Translations under genes and position numbers: made by a program
Source: Elephas maximus indicus
Taxonomy: Eukaryota > Chordata > Mammalia > Proboscidea > Elephantidae
DNA length: 64,000 nucleotides
Direction: 5' to 3'
NCBI RefSeq assembly: GCF_024166365.1
Contig: NC_064822.1
Span: 101,862,823-101,926,822 of the forward strand
Notes under the pieces: model-generated
What the model was told of the DNA's origin: nothing
Databases searched by the model: none
Seen by the model: the letters and a program-made list of their open reading frames with translations, nothing else
Shown: positions 43,816-55,726 of the stretch, piece by piece
How positions within the stretch are numbered: the stretch's first letter is position 1
Layout: each line of letters begins with the position of its first letter

Positions 43816-44789
43816 GGCAGTATATGCACTGTTTGATTTCACAAGATTGTCTGGGATGAAACCTGTGAAAAATGCTTTGGAAAGTATAAGGCCATAAAAG
43901 AGTATTACATTGGGCCCAGATGGTGTGTTATTCATCCTTATTGCCCATGTGCCTTAGATGTGGTCTGACACAGCACAGATGTTTAACAAATGTTTGTTGA
44001 ACCTAATGGAACTGAAGCGAGGTCGATGTACAAAATAAATGGAGCTGGAGAGGTGTCTCACCACAATTACGTCTGCGCTAATTATGTGGCTCCCTGGAGC
44101 CCTGCTGTAGCAGACAGAGTACATCAGGTCCTCATTTGGAGGACCTGCCTGCTGTTGATTCAGCCCTGCCTTACTCTCAGGGGCTCTTCCTGAGAGCTGC
44201 TGCAGACTGGAATGAGGCCACCCTGCCTGCATGCCTGGGCTTCTCAAAGCCCCTGGGACTTGAAGCTAGGTTTTTGTGGGGAACATCCTAGGTGAAGACC
44301 TTTAGTCAATAGTGATGATTGGCAATTTCTGTACACACTGGAGAGTACCCAAAGGAGTTTTGAACTATCAGGAAAAGCAAAATAAAACAAAAAGTCAAAA
44401 TCACTCTTTCCAGAGTTTTGACATGCCATTACTTGGCCTCTTGCACTGGGATAGAAATACATGGTAAGAAACCAAGCAGGGTTTCATTGGAAGAAGTTAT
44501 GTGCAAATCTGAACAAGTTGCTGAAGGATTAGTCTGCTCATTGGCATTTCCTTCTTTATGAATCCACAGAAACAGGATGATGGAAAACATGTTTACTGTA
44601 GCAGTTGTCCACATTTATCTCAAAGTAGAAATTTCATTCACTCAATTATATTTATTAAAACAATTGCTTCTAAATTCCTCTTTTCTAAATTCCCTTTGAT
44701 GGGAAGGCACTGAGAACCTTGGCTGTATTTTCAGAAGCAGGATATGCATTGATTCGAAACAAACAAATTAGTGCCATCGAAACAAACAA
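43816..44789. other. Mostly unassigned
   Basis: A possible L2 3' scrap sits at about 43950-44012 (aacaaatgtttgttgaacct). The region 44.0-44.6 kb is moderately GC and single-copy-looking. Confidence 0.4.
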
Positions 44790-44888
44790 GCAGGCAAAAA
44801 ATCAGTTGCCGTTAAGTCAGTTCTAACTTATGGCAACCCCATGTGTGCAGAATAGAGCTGCACTCCCTAGGGTTTTCAAAGACGTCAA
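44790..44888 (-). mobile_element. AfroSINE fragment
   Basis: The 3' part of a minus-strand SINE: 'cagttgccgttaagtcagtt', 'cttatggcaaccccatgtg', 'agaatagagctgcac'. The head is missing. Confidence 0.82.
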
Positions 44889-45879
44889 AATGTGTTTATT
44901 TGTGTGTTTGCTTGGAGGGCGTGATGGGGGAAAGCTGCATGGTCAGCTGTCCATGTAGGTTCACCTTGATAACATCAACACAGCCCCACTTGACAGGTTC
45001 AAAAACTTGATATGTTTCGTGTCCCAGAGTTAATTTAATGTGTGGAGAAAGATTTATGATATAAACCAAAACAATACCTACCTATTGATTTAGAGCAAGA
45101 ATCAAGTGGATCAGAATTTAGATATTAGCCTAGTAATGTTCTCTGGCTGTAAGATAGCTTTGGGAAGCCTAATATATAATATAGTTATGTTTGGTGAGTG
45201 TGAACTAATAGAGAAGAGCAGTTAGTTTGATGACTTTAATGTTTATTGGTATCAAGCTATTATAACATGATGAATCCATTGCCACAAGAGAGAGATGTCT
45301 GCCAATAAGACCATAAATTCAGATTGGCTGGGATATGGCAATGCCATCCCTGGATAGAGGACACGAAGCAGTTAATTAGTGAAATCTTAAGTTATACAAT
45401 AATTACAATGGCATCACGATTCTTCCCCAATCAGAAGATTACTCTAGTAAAGACAATCTCCCTCCTCTTCCTTCATCCATGCAATAACAAGAGTATGCAA
45501 AGGCAGAACAATGTCATAAATAAGATTAAATGGCGATCATGCAGAAAAGAGAGGCAGATGGACAAAGAACACAGAACTCATTTCAGAAAGAGATAGAAAG
45601 CTGCAGAGCCACCTGGAGAAAAAAGCCAGTTCCCAGTAATAAGTAATTTATAGCAAGAATTTTGCAGAACCTCAATTAAATATAAGTATAAATATGTAAA
45701 CTGAAAGTAAACTGAATAATTACATAAGCAGAATTTGAGTTCTGCCCAACGTTGCAGTAAAAAAAAAAAAGATCTAGCAAAGACAGCCATGAGATAAGAA
45801 TTATGTAGCACACAGAAGAGGATTAGCAGAACATGGACAAAACAACCGTGTATCCAGCACCCAAATCAAGAATTTACCA
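44889..45879. other. No recognised feature
   Basis: AT-rich, no recognised repeat family or supported ORF. Confidence 0.45.
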
Positions 45880-46041
45880 GCATTCCAATAAATTCTGTAT
45901 CTTTACTGAGACATATTTTTTGTTCATTCTACCAGCTATTTAGAGAGATGTAATAATACCTCCCACTGTGATTATTGATTTCTCCTTTTTTTTTCTTTTC
46001 TTTTAGTTCTGTCCATTTTTGCTTTATTTATTTCAAAGGGA

Positions 46042-46308
46042 GGATGGCAGGACTTCATCTTATGTATTTTGGACATGTTATCCGGAGGGACCAGTCCCAG
46101 GAGAAGGACACCATGCTTAGCAAAGTAGAGGGTCAGTGAAAAAGAGGAAGACCCTCAACGCGGTGGATTGACACAGTGGCTGCAACAATAGGCTCAAGCA
46201 CAGCAACCATTGCGAGGACGGCACAGGACCAAGCAATGTTTTGTTCTGTTGTACATAGGGTCACTATGAGTTGGAACCAACTCGATGGCATGTAACAACA
46301 ACAATATG
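46042..46308 (+). mobile_element. RTE LINE 3' end
   Basis: 5'-truncated RTE, plus strand: 'cattttggac'-type block 'tatgtattttggacatgtta', 'ggagaaggacaccatgctta', 'gggtcactatgagttggaac' and the terminal 'gtaacaacaacaa'. The final 40 bases match the tail of the SINEs. Confidence 0.92.
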
Positions 46309-46778
46309 TTACTGGGTGCTTAGAGATTTGGTATTGTAATATCTTCCTTTTATAATTATGAACTGTCTATCCAGTCTGACAATCTTAGTACTTTACTTCA
46401 AGTTTAGTTCATTTACATTTAATATAATCATTCATATAATTGGTTTTATTTCTACCATCCTATTTTGCATTTTATATTAGGCTCTACTCCTTTATGTTAT
46501 GTTCCTTTTTCCTCCTTTCTTGCCTCTTTTAGATTATTAAAAACTTTTTATTATTCAGTGTTTTCATTCTAATAACTTACAAGCTATACATTCCTTTGTT
46601 AATATGTTAGTGGTTACCCTAAAAATTACAACATATATCTTGGACTTATTAAAGAAGCATACAAATTGTTAGTTTAGCACTTCTCTGATACTATTAGACC
46701 CTTAGGCCTTTTAATATGCCCTCTACTATTTTGTGTTCTTCTTGCCATAAATTTTGTTTGTATATATTTTTTATACTA

Positions 46779-48684
46779 ATATTGTTTGATAATTAACATA
46801 TTTGGTAGGATCACCTTTCTTGGGAATAGACATAAATATGGATCTCCTCCAGTCAGTTGGCCAGGTAGCTGTCTTCCAAATTTCCTGGCATAGATGAGTG
46901 AGCACTTCCAGCACTGCATCTGTTTGTTCAAACATCTCAATTGATATTCCATCAATTCCTGGAGCCTTGATCTTTGCCAATGACTTCAGTGCAGCTTGGA
47001 CTTCCTCCCTCAGCACCATTGGTTCCGGTCATATGCTACTTCTTGAAATGGTTGAACTATCTCTTTTTGGTATAATGACTCAGTATATTCCTTCCATCTT
47101 CTTTTGACACTTCCTGCATCGTTTAATATTTTCCTCATAGAATCCTGCAGTATTGCAACTGGAGGCTTGAATTTTTTCTTCGGTTCTTTCAGCTTGAGAA
47201 ACGCCGAGTGGATTCTTCCCTTTTGGTTTTCTATCTCCAGCTCTTTGCACTTGTCATTATAATACTTTGTCTTCTTGAGCCACCCTTTGAAATCTTCTGT
47301 TCAGTTCTCTTACTTCATCATTTCTTCCTTTTGCTTTAGCTGCTTGATGTTTGAGAGCAAGTTTCAGAGTCTCCTCTGACATCCGTCTTGGTCTTTTTTT
47401 GAACAATGTCATTAATATCACATGCAAGCAAAATTTTGCTGAAGATCATTTAAAAGTGGCTGCAGCAGTTTATCGACAGGGAACTGCCAGAAGTTCAGGC
47501 TGGATTCAGAAGTGGACATGGAACCAGGGATATCATTGCTGATGTCAGATGGATCCTGGCTGAAAGCAGAGAATAACACAGGCATATTTACCTGTGTTTT
47601 ATTGACTACGCAAAGGCATTCGACTGCGTGGATCATAACAAATTATGGATAACATTGCAAAGAACGGGAATTCCAGAACACTTAATTGTGTTCATGAGGA
47701 ACCTGTACATAGAGCAAGAGGCAGTTGTTTGGACAGAACAAGGGGATACTGGTTGGTTTAAAGTCAGGAAGGGTGTGCATCAGAGTTGTATCTTTTCACC
47801 ATACCTATTCAATCTGTATGCTGAGCAAATAATCTGAGAAGCTGGACGGTATGAAGAAGAACGTGGCATTAGGATTGGAGGAAGACTCATTAACAACCCT
47901 CATTATGCAGATAACACAACCTTGCTTGCTGAAAGTGAAGAGGACTTGAAGCACTTACTGATAAAGATGAAAGACCACAGCCTTCAGTATGGATTATACC
48001 TCAACAGAAAGAAGACAAAAATCCTCACAAGTGGACCAATAAGCAACATCATGATAAACGGAGAAAAGATTGAAGTTGTCAAGGATATCATTTACTTGGA
48101 TCCACAACCAACACACATGGAAGCAACAGTCAAGAAATCAAAAGATGCATTGCATTGGGTAAATCTGCTCCAAAGGACCTCTTCAAAGTGTTGAAAAGCA
48201 AAGATGTCACCTTGAAGACTAAGGTGTGCCTGACCCAAGCCATGGTATTTTCAATCGCATTATATGCATGTGAAAGCTGGACAATGAATAAGGAAGACCG
48301 AAGAAGAAGTGACGCCTTTGAATTGTAGTGTTGGTGAAGAACACTGAATACACCATGGACTGCCAAAAGAAGAAACAAATGTGTCTTAGCAGAATTACAA
48401 CCAGAGTGCTCCTTAGAAGCAAGGTTGGCCAGACTGCTTCTTACATACTTTGGACATGTTGTCAGGAGGGATCAGTCCCTGGAGAAGGACATCATGCTTG
48501 GTAAAGTACAGGGTCAGTGGAAAAGAGGAAGACCCTCAATGAGATGGATTGACACAGTGGCTGCAACAATGGGCTCAAGCATAACGATTGTAAGGATGGC
48601 ACGGGACCAGGCAGTGTTTCGTTCTGTGGTACATAAGGTCACTATGAGTCAGAACTGACTCGACCACACCTAACAACAGCAACA
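46779..48684 (+). mobile_element. RTE LINE with 5' inversion (twin priming)
   Basis: One insertion in two opposite blocks: 46779-47398 is RTE coding sequence on the minus strand, and 47399-48684 continues it on the plus strand to the 3' terminus (taacaacagcaaca). The whole is flanked by a 10-bp duplication TTTTATACTA (46769-46778 and 48685-48694). The plus block encodes a broken reverse transcriptase (DYAKAFDCVDH around 47602; LIVFMRNLYIEQEAV, GVHQSCIFSPYLFNLYAE; YADN-type site at about 47907) and a C-terminal block (RRDQSLEKDIMLGKVQG). The minus block encodes the region before the RT (KSLAKIKAPGIDGISIEMFE, ATWPTDWRRSIFMSIPKKGD). Confidence 0.96.
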
Positions 48685-49640
48685 TTTTATACTACGAAAT
48701 ACATTACAATTATTGTTTTTTACAGTTACTAAAATACCCATATATTTAACCTTTCCAGTGTTTTTTAATTCCCTCCTGCATTTCCACATATTTGTCTGGA
48801 ATTATTTACTTCTTCCTAAAGAAATTCCTCTAGTTTTCTTTTAGTGTGGGTCTGCTGGCAACAAATTTCCTCAGTTTTTATTTGTCTGAAAATGTCTTTA
48901 ATCCATCTTCATTTTTAAAGGATATTTTGTAGGATATAATTCTAGGTTGACAATTATTTTCTTTAAGCACTTAAATTTGTCACTCCCCTGTTGTCTGGCA
49001 GCCATCGTTTCTGTGGCTATGTTAACTATAAATCTGCTTCTTTGAACATAATGTGTCTTTGGTACCTCCGGCTGCTTTATCTTTTGTTTTCAGCAGTTGA
49101 CTACGATGTGTTTAGCTGTGGTTTTTCTTGTGTTCATCCTGCTTGGGGATCACAGAGCTTCTTGAATCTGTGGGTCGATATCTTTGGAAATGATTTTTTT
49201 GTTATCTCTGAATATTGTTTCTCTTCTATTCTCTGTTTCCCTCCTGGAGTTTTAGAACTCCAATTATATTTGTGTGTTAACTGTTCCATATATATCGTGT
49301 TCGTGCTGTTGTTTCCATCCTTTTTTCTCTTTGTGCTTCACAGTAGATATTTTTTATTGGCCTTATTTCCAGCTCACTGCTCCAGCTCACTATTCACTAG
49401 TTATTCTGTGTCCACTATTTTGTAAAACTCATGCTTTTAGGTTCCTAATTTCAGGTATTTCATTTTCAGTTCTACAATGTCCATTTAATTTTTTTCTAGT
49501 TTTAAATTCTCTGGTGAAATCCTCTATCCTTTTATGTATCTTATCCATCATTTCACAATATTCTTTATCATGGTAGATGGTGGTATTTTAAATTCCTTGC
49601 TGGGCAGCTCTAATCTGTGCCCTACAGTTTCTTGTTCTAC

Positions 49641-50158
49641 TCCAGCCTTTCATACTAAGGGCTTACATGGCCACTCAGGAAGAATTTATACAAGCATTCT
49701 GTGTTTATTGACTCAATTTAAGATAATGCTTATAATAGTCAGGCTCTGTTTTGGAACTAAATTTTTTCTTAGTGAGATCACATGCTCATTTTGGGGGTCC
49801 AGGAGATGGGAGTCAGTGCCTAGGCATTCCTGAGCAGTATACCCATGCTTCAACTTCCCAGCCTCCTAGAAATCCTGTATCTCTACAACATCATATCCCT
49901 ACATGAGTCCAACTTTTGTAATTTTAGGAACATCTTACTGTCACTGCTATGTAGAGACCACCTATATCCATATATACGCATATATGTATATATGGATATA
50001 CGCATATATGTATATATATCCAGCATTGGCTAAACATGGCTCAAGTAATATAAGCATTATTTGGGGTAATAAGACTAAGTTTGATTTCAAAGATCTGTTC
50101 CTTAAAACTGATGTTGCTTTATCTTTAGGACTAATGGATTAATTATTTATCTCTTCTA
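49641..50158. other. Mostly unassigned
   Basis: Holds the 24-bp tandem repeat at 49975-50020; otherwise no recognised repeat or ORF. Confidence 0.45.
49975..50020. repeat. 24-bp AT-rich tandem repeat with dyad symmetry
   Basis: The block TACGCATATATGTATATAT occurs at 49975 and 49999, a 24-base period. The segment is also largely self-complementary (GGATAT ... ATATCC), so it could fold back. Confidence 0.85.
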
Positions 50159-50210
50159 CATGGTTGCTATGAGTCCGAATCAACTTGACTGCAATAGGTT
50201 TGGTTTGAGT
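50159..50210 (+). mobile_element. AfroSINE 3' tail fragment
   Basis: Only the tail is present: 'ttgctatgagtccgaatcaa', 'cttgactgcaataggtttgg'. Confidence 0.7.
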
Positions 50211-50227
50211 TTAGTATCAGTATACTT

Positions 50228-50430
50228 GGGGAGCCCTGGTGGTGCTCAGCTGCTAACTGAAGGTCAGCAGTTTGAACCCACCAGCCATTCTGTGGGAGAA
50301 GGATGTGGCAGTCTGCTTCTGTAAAGATTTACAGCCTTGGGAACCCTGTGGGGCACTTCTACTCTGTCCTACAGGGTTGCTGTGAGTCGGAATCTACTTG
50401 ACAGCAGTGGTTTTGTTTGTTTGTTTGTGC
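50228..50430 (+). mobile_element. AfroSINE (long variant) with target-site duplication
   Basis: Plus-strand SINE, head shortened by a deletion. ATCAGTATACTT at 50216-50227 repeats as ATCAATATACTT at 50431-50442. It ends in a TTTG repeat. Confidence 0.95.
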
Positions 50431-50472
50431 ATCAATATACTTAAATATTAATAGATACTAATGTAATGTGTA

Positions 50473-50648
50473 AGAAGCCCTGGTGCTTACTGGTTAAAGC
50501 AACCAACTGTTAACCAAAAGGTTCAGCGGTTCAAAGCCACCATCAGCTCCATGGGAGAAAGATGTGGCAGTTGCTTCTGTAAAGATTTACAGCCTTGGAA
50601 ACCCTGTGGGGTCGCTGAGTCAGAATTGACTCGACAGCAGTGGGTTTT
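50473..50648 (+). mobile_element. AfroSINE (long variant) with target-site duplication
   Basis: Plus-strand SINE with a deletion in the body. AATGTAATGTGTA at 50460-50472 repeats as AATGTAAGGTGTA at 50649-50661. Confidence 0.94.
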
Positions 50649-50689
50649 AATGTAAGGTGTACAGCAGTGCCAATTAATTCAATTATATT

Positions 50690-50825
50690 TCCTGTAGCTT
50701 GTTCTCTCAAGTGGATTATAAGGTTGTTGAGGACTTAGTTTTCTTATATCCTGTCACCCACCTATAGCACCTAGTACAATATCTTGCATAAACATAGTTG
50801 AGGCTCAGTAAATCTGTGGATTAAA
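50690..50825 (+). repeat. L2 3' end, diverged
   Basis: 'agcacctagtacaatatctt' and 'ttgaggctcagtaaatctgt' match the L2 3' end. Confidence 0.58.
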
Positions 50826-51382
50826 TTCGATTGCAAAATCTATCCCTTGCTTTAAGAAAATCCAATATTTAAAAATCAGACTTCTCCTTAAAAAAGTATT
50901 ATAGATATTATTTGCTTTGTTTAATAAGTATCTGCTTTAGAAGTTTACACGCTTTTTAATGAGTGCTTTAATCAGCTCCTATAATACATGTCAAATATGA
51001 CTTTTTTTCAGAAAATAAACTTGGAAAACAGATACTGTGTAAGCTCAGAACGCTAGTTCAAAATATATCTGAGATGGAATATTTGATTAAATAATCTACC
51101 AAAAAAGAGATATTTAAGTTTGTGTAAGTTAACTTCAATAGCAGGGTCAGGTTATACAATACTGATTTTTGATAAAGTACTGAATTTACTCAGTCAAATC
51201 TAAACATGTGCTGAATATTATTTTGCAGTTTTCAAAGAGTATAAGCATTCAGCCCCTCAGCTGATCATCTTAATAGCTTGATGGATTAAGCAAAAAAGAC
51301 AAGCAGAGAATCATGGAAGACAAGGGACTTCTGCATGTTTATACAAGGCCTTGGACCCTAGTTCAATCCTCTGACTATCTGT
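50826..51382. other. No recognised feature
   Basis: AT-rich, no recognised repeat or supported ORF. Confidence 0.4.
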
Positions 51383-51390
51383 ATCAACTC

Positions 51391-51562
51391 AAAACCAAAA
51401 CCAAAACCAAACCCATTGCCATAAAGTAGATTCCAATTCATAATGACCCTATAGGACAGAGCAGAACTGCCCCACAGGGTTTCCAAGTAGCGGCTGGTGG
51501 ATTCGAACTATTGGCCTTTTGGTTAGCAGCTGAGCACTTAACCACTGTACCACCAGGGGTTC
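51391..51562 (-). mobile_element. AfroSINE (composite, SINE1 copy B)
   Basis: Minus-strand SINE from an AAAACC repeat through 'acccattgccataaagtaga' to 'caccaggggttc'. ATCAACTCAAAACC at 51383-51396 repeats as ATCAACTAAAAACC at 51564-51577, so this SINE inserted into pre-existing linker sequence. Confidence 0.93.
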
Positions 51563-51628
51563 ACATCAACTAAAAACCACCTAAAATAGCTTATATGTCT
51601 ATAAAGATAAATATGCCTGTAGAATATG
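51563..51628 (-). repeat. 66-bp linker shared by two SINE pairs (copy B)
   Basis: Same length as 37925-37990 and about 87% identical. Starts ACATCAACTAAAAACCACC and ends TGTAGAATATG. Its left end overlaps the target-site duplication of SINE1 copy B. Confidence 0.88.
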
Positions 51629-51843
51629 TTGTTGTTTGTTAGAATATATTGTGTGCCGGCCGTAGGGTCAATTCTGACGCGTAATGCCCTACTAACAGAA
51701 TAGAACGCCCCATAGGATTTCCTAGGCTGTAGTCTTTACGGGAGCTTATCATCAGGTCTTTTCTCCTGTGGCTCCTCTGGCAGGTTTGAACAGCCAACCT
51801 TTAGGGCAGCAACCGAGGGCTTAACCATTGTGCCACCAAACCT
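51629..51843 (-). mobile_element. AfroSINE (long variant; composite, SINE2 copy B)
   Basis: Complete minus-strand SINE from 'ttgttgtttgttagaatata' to 'ttgtgccaccaaacctcc'. Its 3' terminus matches the fragment at 37991-38050. Confidence 0.92.
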
Positions 51844-51847
51844 CCTT

Positions 51848-52014
51848 CTAAAAGCAAACCAAACCTGTTGCCATCAAGTCGATTCTGACTCATAACTACT
51901 CTATAGGACAGAGTAGAACTGCCACATAAGGTTCCCAAGGATCGGCTGGTGGATTCAGACTGCCGACCTTTGGGTTAGGAGCTAGGCTTTTAACCACTGT
52001 GCCACCAGGGCTCC
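51848..52014 (-). mobile_element. AfroSINE copy
   Basis: Third minus-strand SINE in the row: 'aaacctgttgccatcaagtc', 'ggacagagtagaactgccac', ending 'ctgtgccaccagggctcc'. Confidence 0.95.
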
Positions 52015-53800
52015 TTACACCCCTGTAAATATGCAAAATAATTACAACTTCTTAAATGATCACCGTCTTCCTTCTTTCTACAGCTCCTTATCACTAGATT
52101 AAAAAAAATCAAAACACACATAAGCATCTGTCTGTGGCAAACACAGTGAGTTTCCCCATGACTGAATGTTCACATTTAAGCCCCGCATGAGTAGGAAAGG
52201 GAAGGGAAAGCTGACAATATTGTTTAGTTTAGGCCTTCTGCTTAGTTTTTGTTTCCAGGCACTGAACTGAACTTAGCTTTCAGAGCCAGATGCTATAATT
52301 TTTCACATATCTACATTGATGAATACCCTGATTTTAGAAATTTTTAGGTACAATAGATTTTAAGCATATTTTGGGAACTTCTCAGCGGTGAAATCTAGGT
52401 TCTGCTTCCTTTGCTCACAGTTGCACGTGTGGAAGGTGAACACATGCCCCAAAGAGGGACTGATAAAATTTGGAGCTTTTACTTCTACTCATTTAGCACA
52501 AGGAACAGTGTTTATCAAAGTAAATCCAATGAATGAATGAATTAAAAGTACCTCAGTCTCTAGCTCTATTTCCTCAGTTCACTCAAAGTTTTCTTAGCTC
52601 CATTCACAGTGATGGCTGTGCCCCCATTATAGCAGCTGTTTGGTTTTTGTTAAATTTGCAGTTGGGGGAGGGAAGGAGAGGATGGAGAACTAGAAGCTGA
52701 ATTTTCAACCAAGCTCCAAATACTATCTTGCTTGGTTTTGTGCTAGAGCAAAAAGGGTCCAGCTCCTCTCCAAGTAAGGCTTGCCCCATGGCACAATGTG
52801 AGAAAGACACATTTGGTTTGGGGTAGTATGAGGACATTTGTGCCCCACCCCTGACCTCTGTCTCTGAGAATTACTGCTGTTTACAGTCTCTGCTGGGAAG
52901 GACAGGCCTAGGTGCCCCCAGCATTGTCCCATGTCCACCGCGCCTCACTCTGATTAGACTAGGGACAGTCTTGTGGACAACAACAATCAGATTTTCTCTC
53001 ATGAATGTGAACCAGCTGACAGAAACTAAGGTCAGTAGTTGTGTACCGGGATTAAGACGTCATGTCCAGCCAGGGCTGAGGCTGGTGCCAGGGCAAGCGA
53101 AAGCCTAGTTCAACCAAAGTTATTTCAGGGCAAACTTATAAATGAACGAAGGAAGCCAAAGTCTACCGAGAGAAGTTAAACATGATTTAAAAAAAAAAAA
53201 AAACAAGGCACAGAGTCAAAGGAAGAAGAGACAGAAAAAGAGAGAGAGAGAGAGAGGCAGAGAACTCAGAGACTATCCACGTGAGTTTCTGACTTTCGAG
53301 TTCCCAAGTTTCGTCTCTGGGAAGTCCAGCTGGGCCTTCGTTTCCTGCTTGTGGATTTCTGTGAGATTGTCAGCTTTATCTTTTCAGTTAACTCCTCTTT
53401 TTAATTTGAGTTCATTTGAGTGAGATTTGATTCCTAGCAACCAACAATCTCTGACGAATGCGTTTTCCCCTCTCCCCCTGGACTCCCAGTGTTTTGGTTT
53501 GGGGCCCTTCTTTCTCCTGTCAGGGACGGAAGTGATCTGAAGGACATTTACACCATCAGATACTTAGTTCGCTGATGCTTCCAGTAACGTTTCAGAAGAG
53601 CACAGCAGTGAGAAGGCAAAAATGGACACTAAGGAATCACAATTAACAAAACCATCTTTGGCACCAGTTGGAATACATTTTAAAAGGAGTCTTCCCGGAG
53701 CACCGTATCTCAGTAGCTGAACACTTACTTTGCCTAAAAGGACTACTTGTCTTTACACATAAACCTTTCCGTATCCCTGCACCTCCCACCCCCCCTCCTC
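52015..53800. other. No recognised gene; (GA)n tract
   Basis: Single-copy-looking, presumed PCED1B intron. Contains an A run at about 53192 and a (GA)n run at about 53240-53255. No supported ORF. Confidence 0.45.
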
Positions 53801-53807
53801 ATGGCTG

Positions 53808-53917
53808 TGATCTTAACAGAACAGATCACCAGGGTTTTTTCCACGGTGCCTCTGGGTGGGTTTGAGCCTTTAGGTAAGTGGTTGAGCACAAACCGTTTAT
53901 GCCACCCAGGGACCTCC
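53808..53917 (-). mobile_element. AfroSINE 5' fragment
   Basis: The head part of a minus-strand SINE: 'ggtgcctctgggtgggtttg' and 'tatgccacccagggacctcc'. The tail is missing. Confidence 0.78.
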
Positions 53918-53950
53918 GTGCACACTAAAACATGCTATCTTATCAAATCA

Positions 53951-54326
53951 TGGGAGTCCCTGGGTGGTGTGAACAGTTACCGGGCTCAGCCGCTAATCGA
54001 AAGATTGGAAGTTCAAGCCCACCCAGAGGTGCCTGGGAAGAAAGGCCTGGCTATCTACTTCCAAAAAACTTTTTTTTTTTAAAAAGCTGCCATTGAGTCA
54101 ATTCCTACTCATAGCGACCTATAGGACAGAGTAGGACTACCACCATAGGGTTTCCAAGGAGCGGCTGGTGGATTCAAATTGCTGACCTTTTGGTTAGCAT
54201 CCAAACTTTGGAGCACCATCAGGGATCCAAAAACTAGGAATTGAAAACATCAAGGAGCACAGTTCTGCTCTGACACACATGGGGTTACCATAAGTTGAAT
54301 GCAGCTCAGAGGCAGCTGGTTTTTGT
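53951..54326 (+). mobile_element. AfroSINE, SINE-interrupted
   Basis: Plus-strand SINE head 53951-54070 ('gagtccctgggtggtgtgaa', 'aaggcctggctatctac') resumes at about 54230 with 'gagcacagttctgctctgac' and ends 'tcagaggcagctgg'. A second SINE of opposite orientation lies between. Confidence 0.85.
54071..54228 (-). mobile_element. AfroSINE nested in SINE
   Basis: Minus-strand short-type SINE starting after a T/A run: 'ctgccattgagtcaattcct', 'ggacagagtaggactaccac', ending 'gcaccatcagggatcc'. Confidence 0.9.
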
Positions 54327-54402
54327 ATCAAATCATAAGTGCCTTGAAAACAGGGATCATGTCTCCACCATACTTGCCTACTTAGCACCCTTGTACAAGT
54401 AT

Positions 54403-54612
54403 ATTAAAAAAAACCCATTGCCTTCAAGTTGAATTCCGACTCATAGTGACCCTACAGGACAGAGTAGAACTGCCCCCACAGGGTTTCCAAGGCTGTAAAT
54501 CTTTACTGAAGCAGACTGCCGAACCTTTCTTCCTCGGAGCAGCCAGTAGGTTCAAACCGCCAACCTTTTGGTTAGCAGTCGAGCACTTAACCACTGTGCC
54601 ACCAGGACTCCT
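54403..54612 (-). mobile_element. AfroSINE (long variant)
   Basis: Complete minus-strand SINE: 'acccattgccttcaagttga', 'aaatctttactgaagcagac', ending 'ctgtgccaccaggactcc'. Confidence 0.94.
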
Positions 54613-55726
54613 TCTTAACAAATATAGCAGTTGATAAATGTCATTTCAATGGATACTCCTTCTCCCCCTCTCATGAATACTTTCAGAACTTCTGAGCCTA
54701 TTGTTCAGAATAACACCTTTTCAAAAACCTCCTTTCCCTTTTGCCATTTCTTCTGGATTTGCCTGTACCCTTGAACTTCTGTGGGCTCTGCTAGAATGGT
54801 TTGAAGAGCACGAGGAAAACAGTAATTAGCCTTTCCTCAGCCTAGGAAGGGGTGGGGGAATAAGAGGTAGCCCAGTGACATTCTTAAAGTGGTGATAAAA
54901 AGAGCCGATAATGGCAATTGAAATTTTTTTTTTTTTTCTCTGAGCCAGCACAACCTCCCATTACATCTGACAACTCCCAACATCTGCCCACAACTCTTCC
55001 TCAGGCTCACATCCATTACACACCAGTCATAGAGCTAATAAAGACACAGCAGGCTTTACGTTAATGCAGGCATAGGTGTATAGACCCAGAGGCTCCACCG
55101 GGTTACATTGTGCAGTGGTTAACTACTTACTTAGATCACAGATTTGATCTAAGACCAATGGAGGAATATTACTAAGAAGCTTTTGAATCTAGAACTATTT
55201 ATAAATATTGTTTTAGAAAAATTATTTTTGGGCATAAAAGATTGCTCGTTCTGACAGACTATCATTTACATTTTATTTCCCTGTCTGTATCATTAAAGGC
55301 CAGAGTAATATTCAGAACACTCAAAAGTCATATACAGAAGTAAAAGAAAACAATATTTTTCACATGTTTTGTTCTCTATTCTGTTATGTATACTGGTCTT
55401 TCCTGCTATAATAGTATGCTTTATTTTCTGAATGGCCTCATTTTTATGGCATTAGTCATTGTTATGTAAAAACCAGCTGAATCATCCATCCATCAGTCAA
55501 CATACTTGTTTTCCTTTTTCTTCTATATGTTTTTGTTATAATAAAAGATATTAGGAGTTTTTCGCTTTAAAGCACTAGTCTGCATCAGTTGTTTTGTTTG
55601 GGTCACGAGTAACATGGTAAAACTATCACTAACTTTGTGTTGGTCCAGATTCCTATTCATAATATTGAGTTGGAAACTTGAGTCACATGCAGTCCGCCAG
55701 TATATCAAATTCAGTGCCTTCCATAA
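54613..55726. other. No recognised feature
   Basis: A T run lies at about 54926-54939. No recognised repeat family or supported ORF. Confidence 0.45.

Larger units (their letters stand above)
45880..49640 (-). mobile_element. Ancient L1 split by two RTE insertions
   Basis: Reverse-complement old L1 upstream-ORF2 and ORF1 sequence in three blocks: 45880-46041 ('ttctgtccatttttgcttta'), 46309-46778 ('ctgtctatccagtctgacaa', 'agttcatttacatttaatat') and 48695-49640 ('aggtctgctgg'-like at 48850, 'ggatataattctaggttgac', 'catcctgcttggggatcaca'). No long ORF survives. Confidence 0.78.

Noticed and set aside
47628-47837. Reverse-transcriptase ORF as a functional gene
   Set aside because: Part of an RTE insertion with a 5' inversion and stop codons; cannot be functional.
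49975-50020. CRISPR-like repeat
   Set aside because: A two-copy 24-bp AT-rich microsatellite in a mammalian genome, with no spacers or cas genes.
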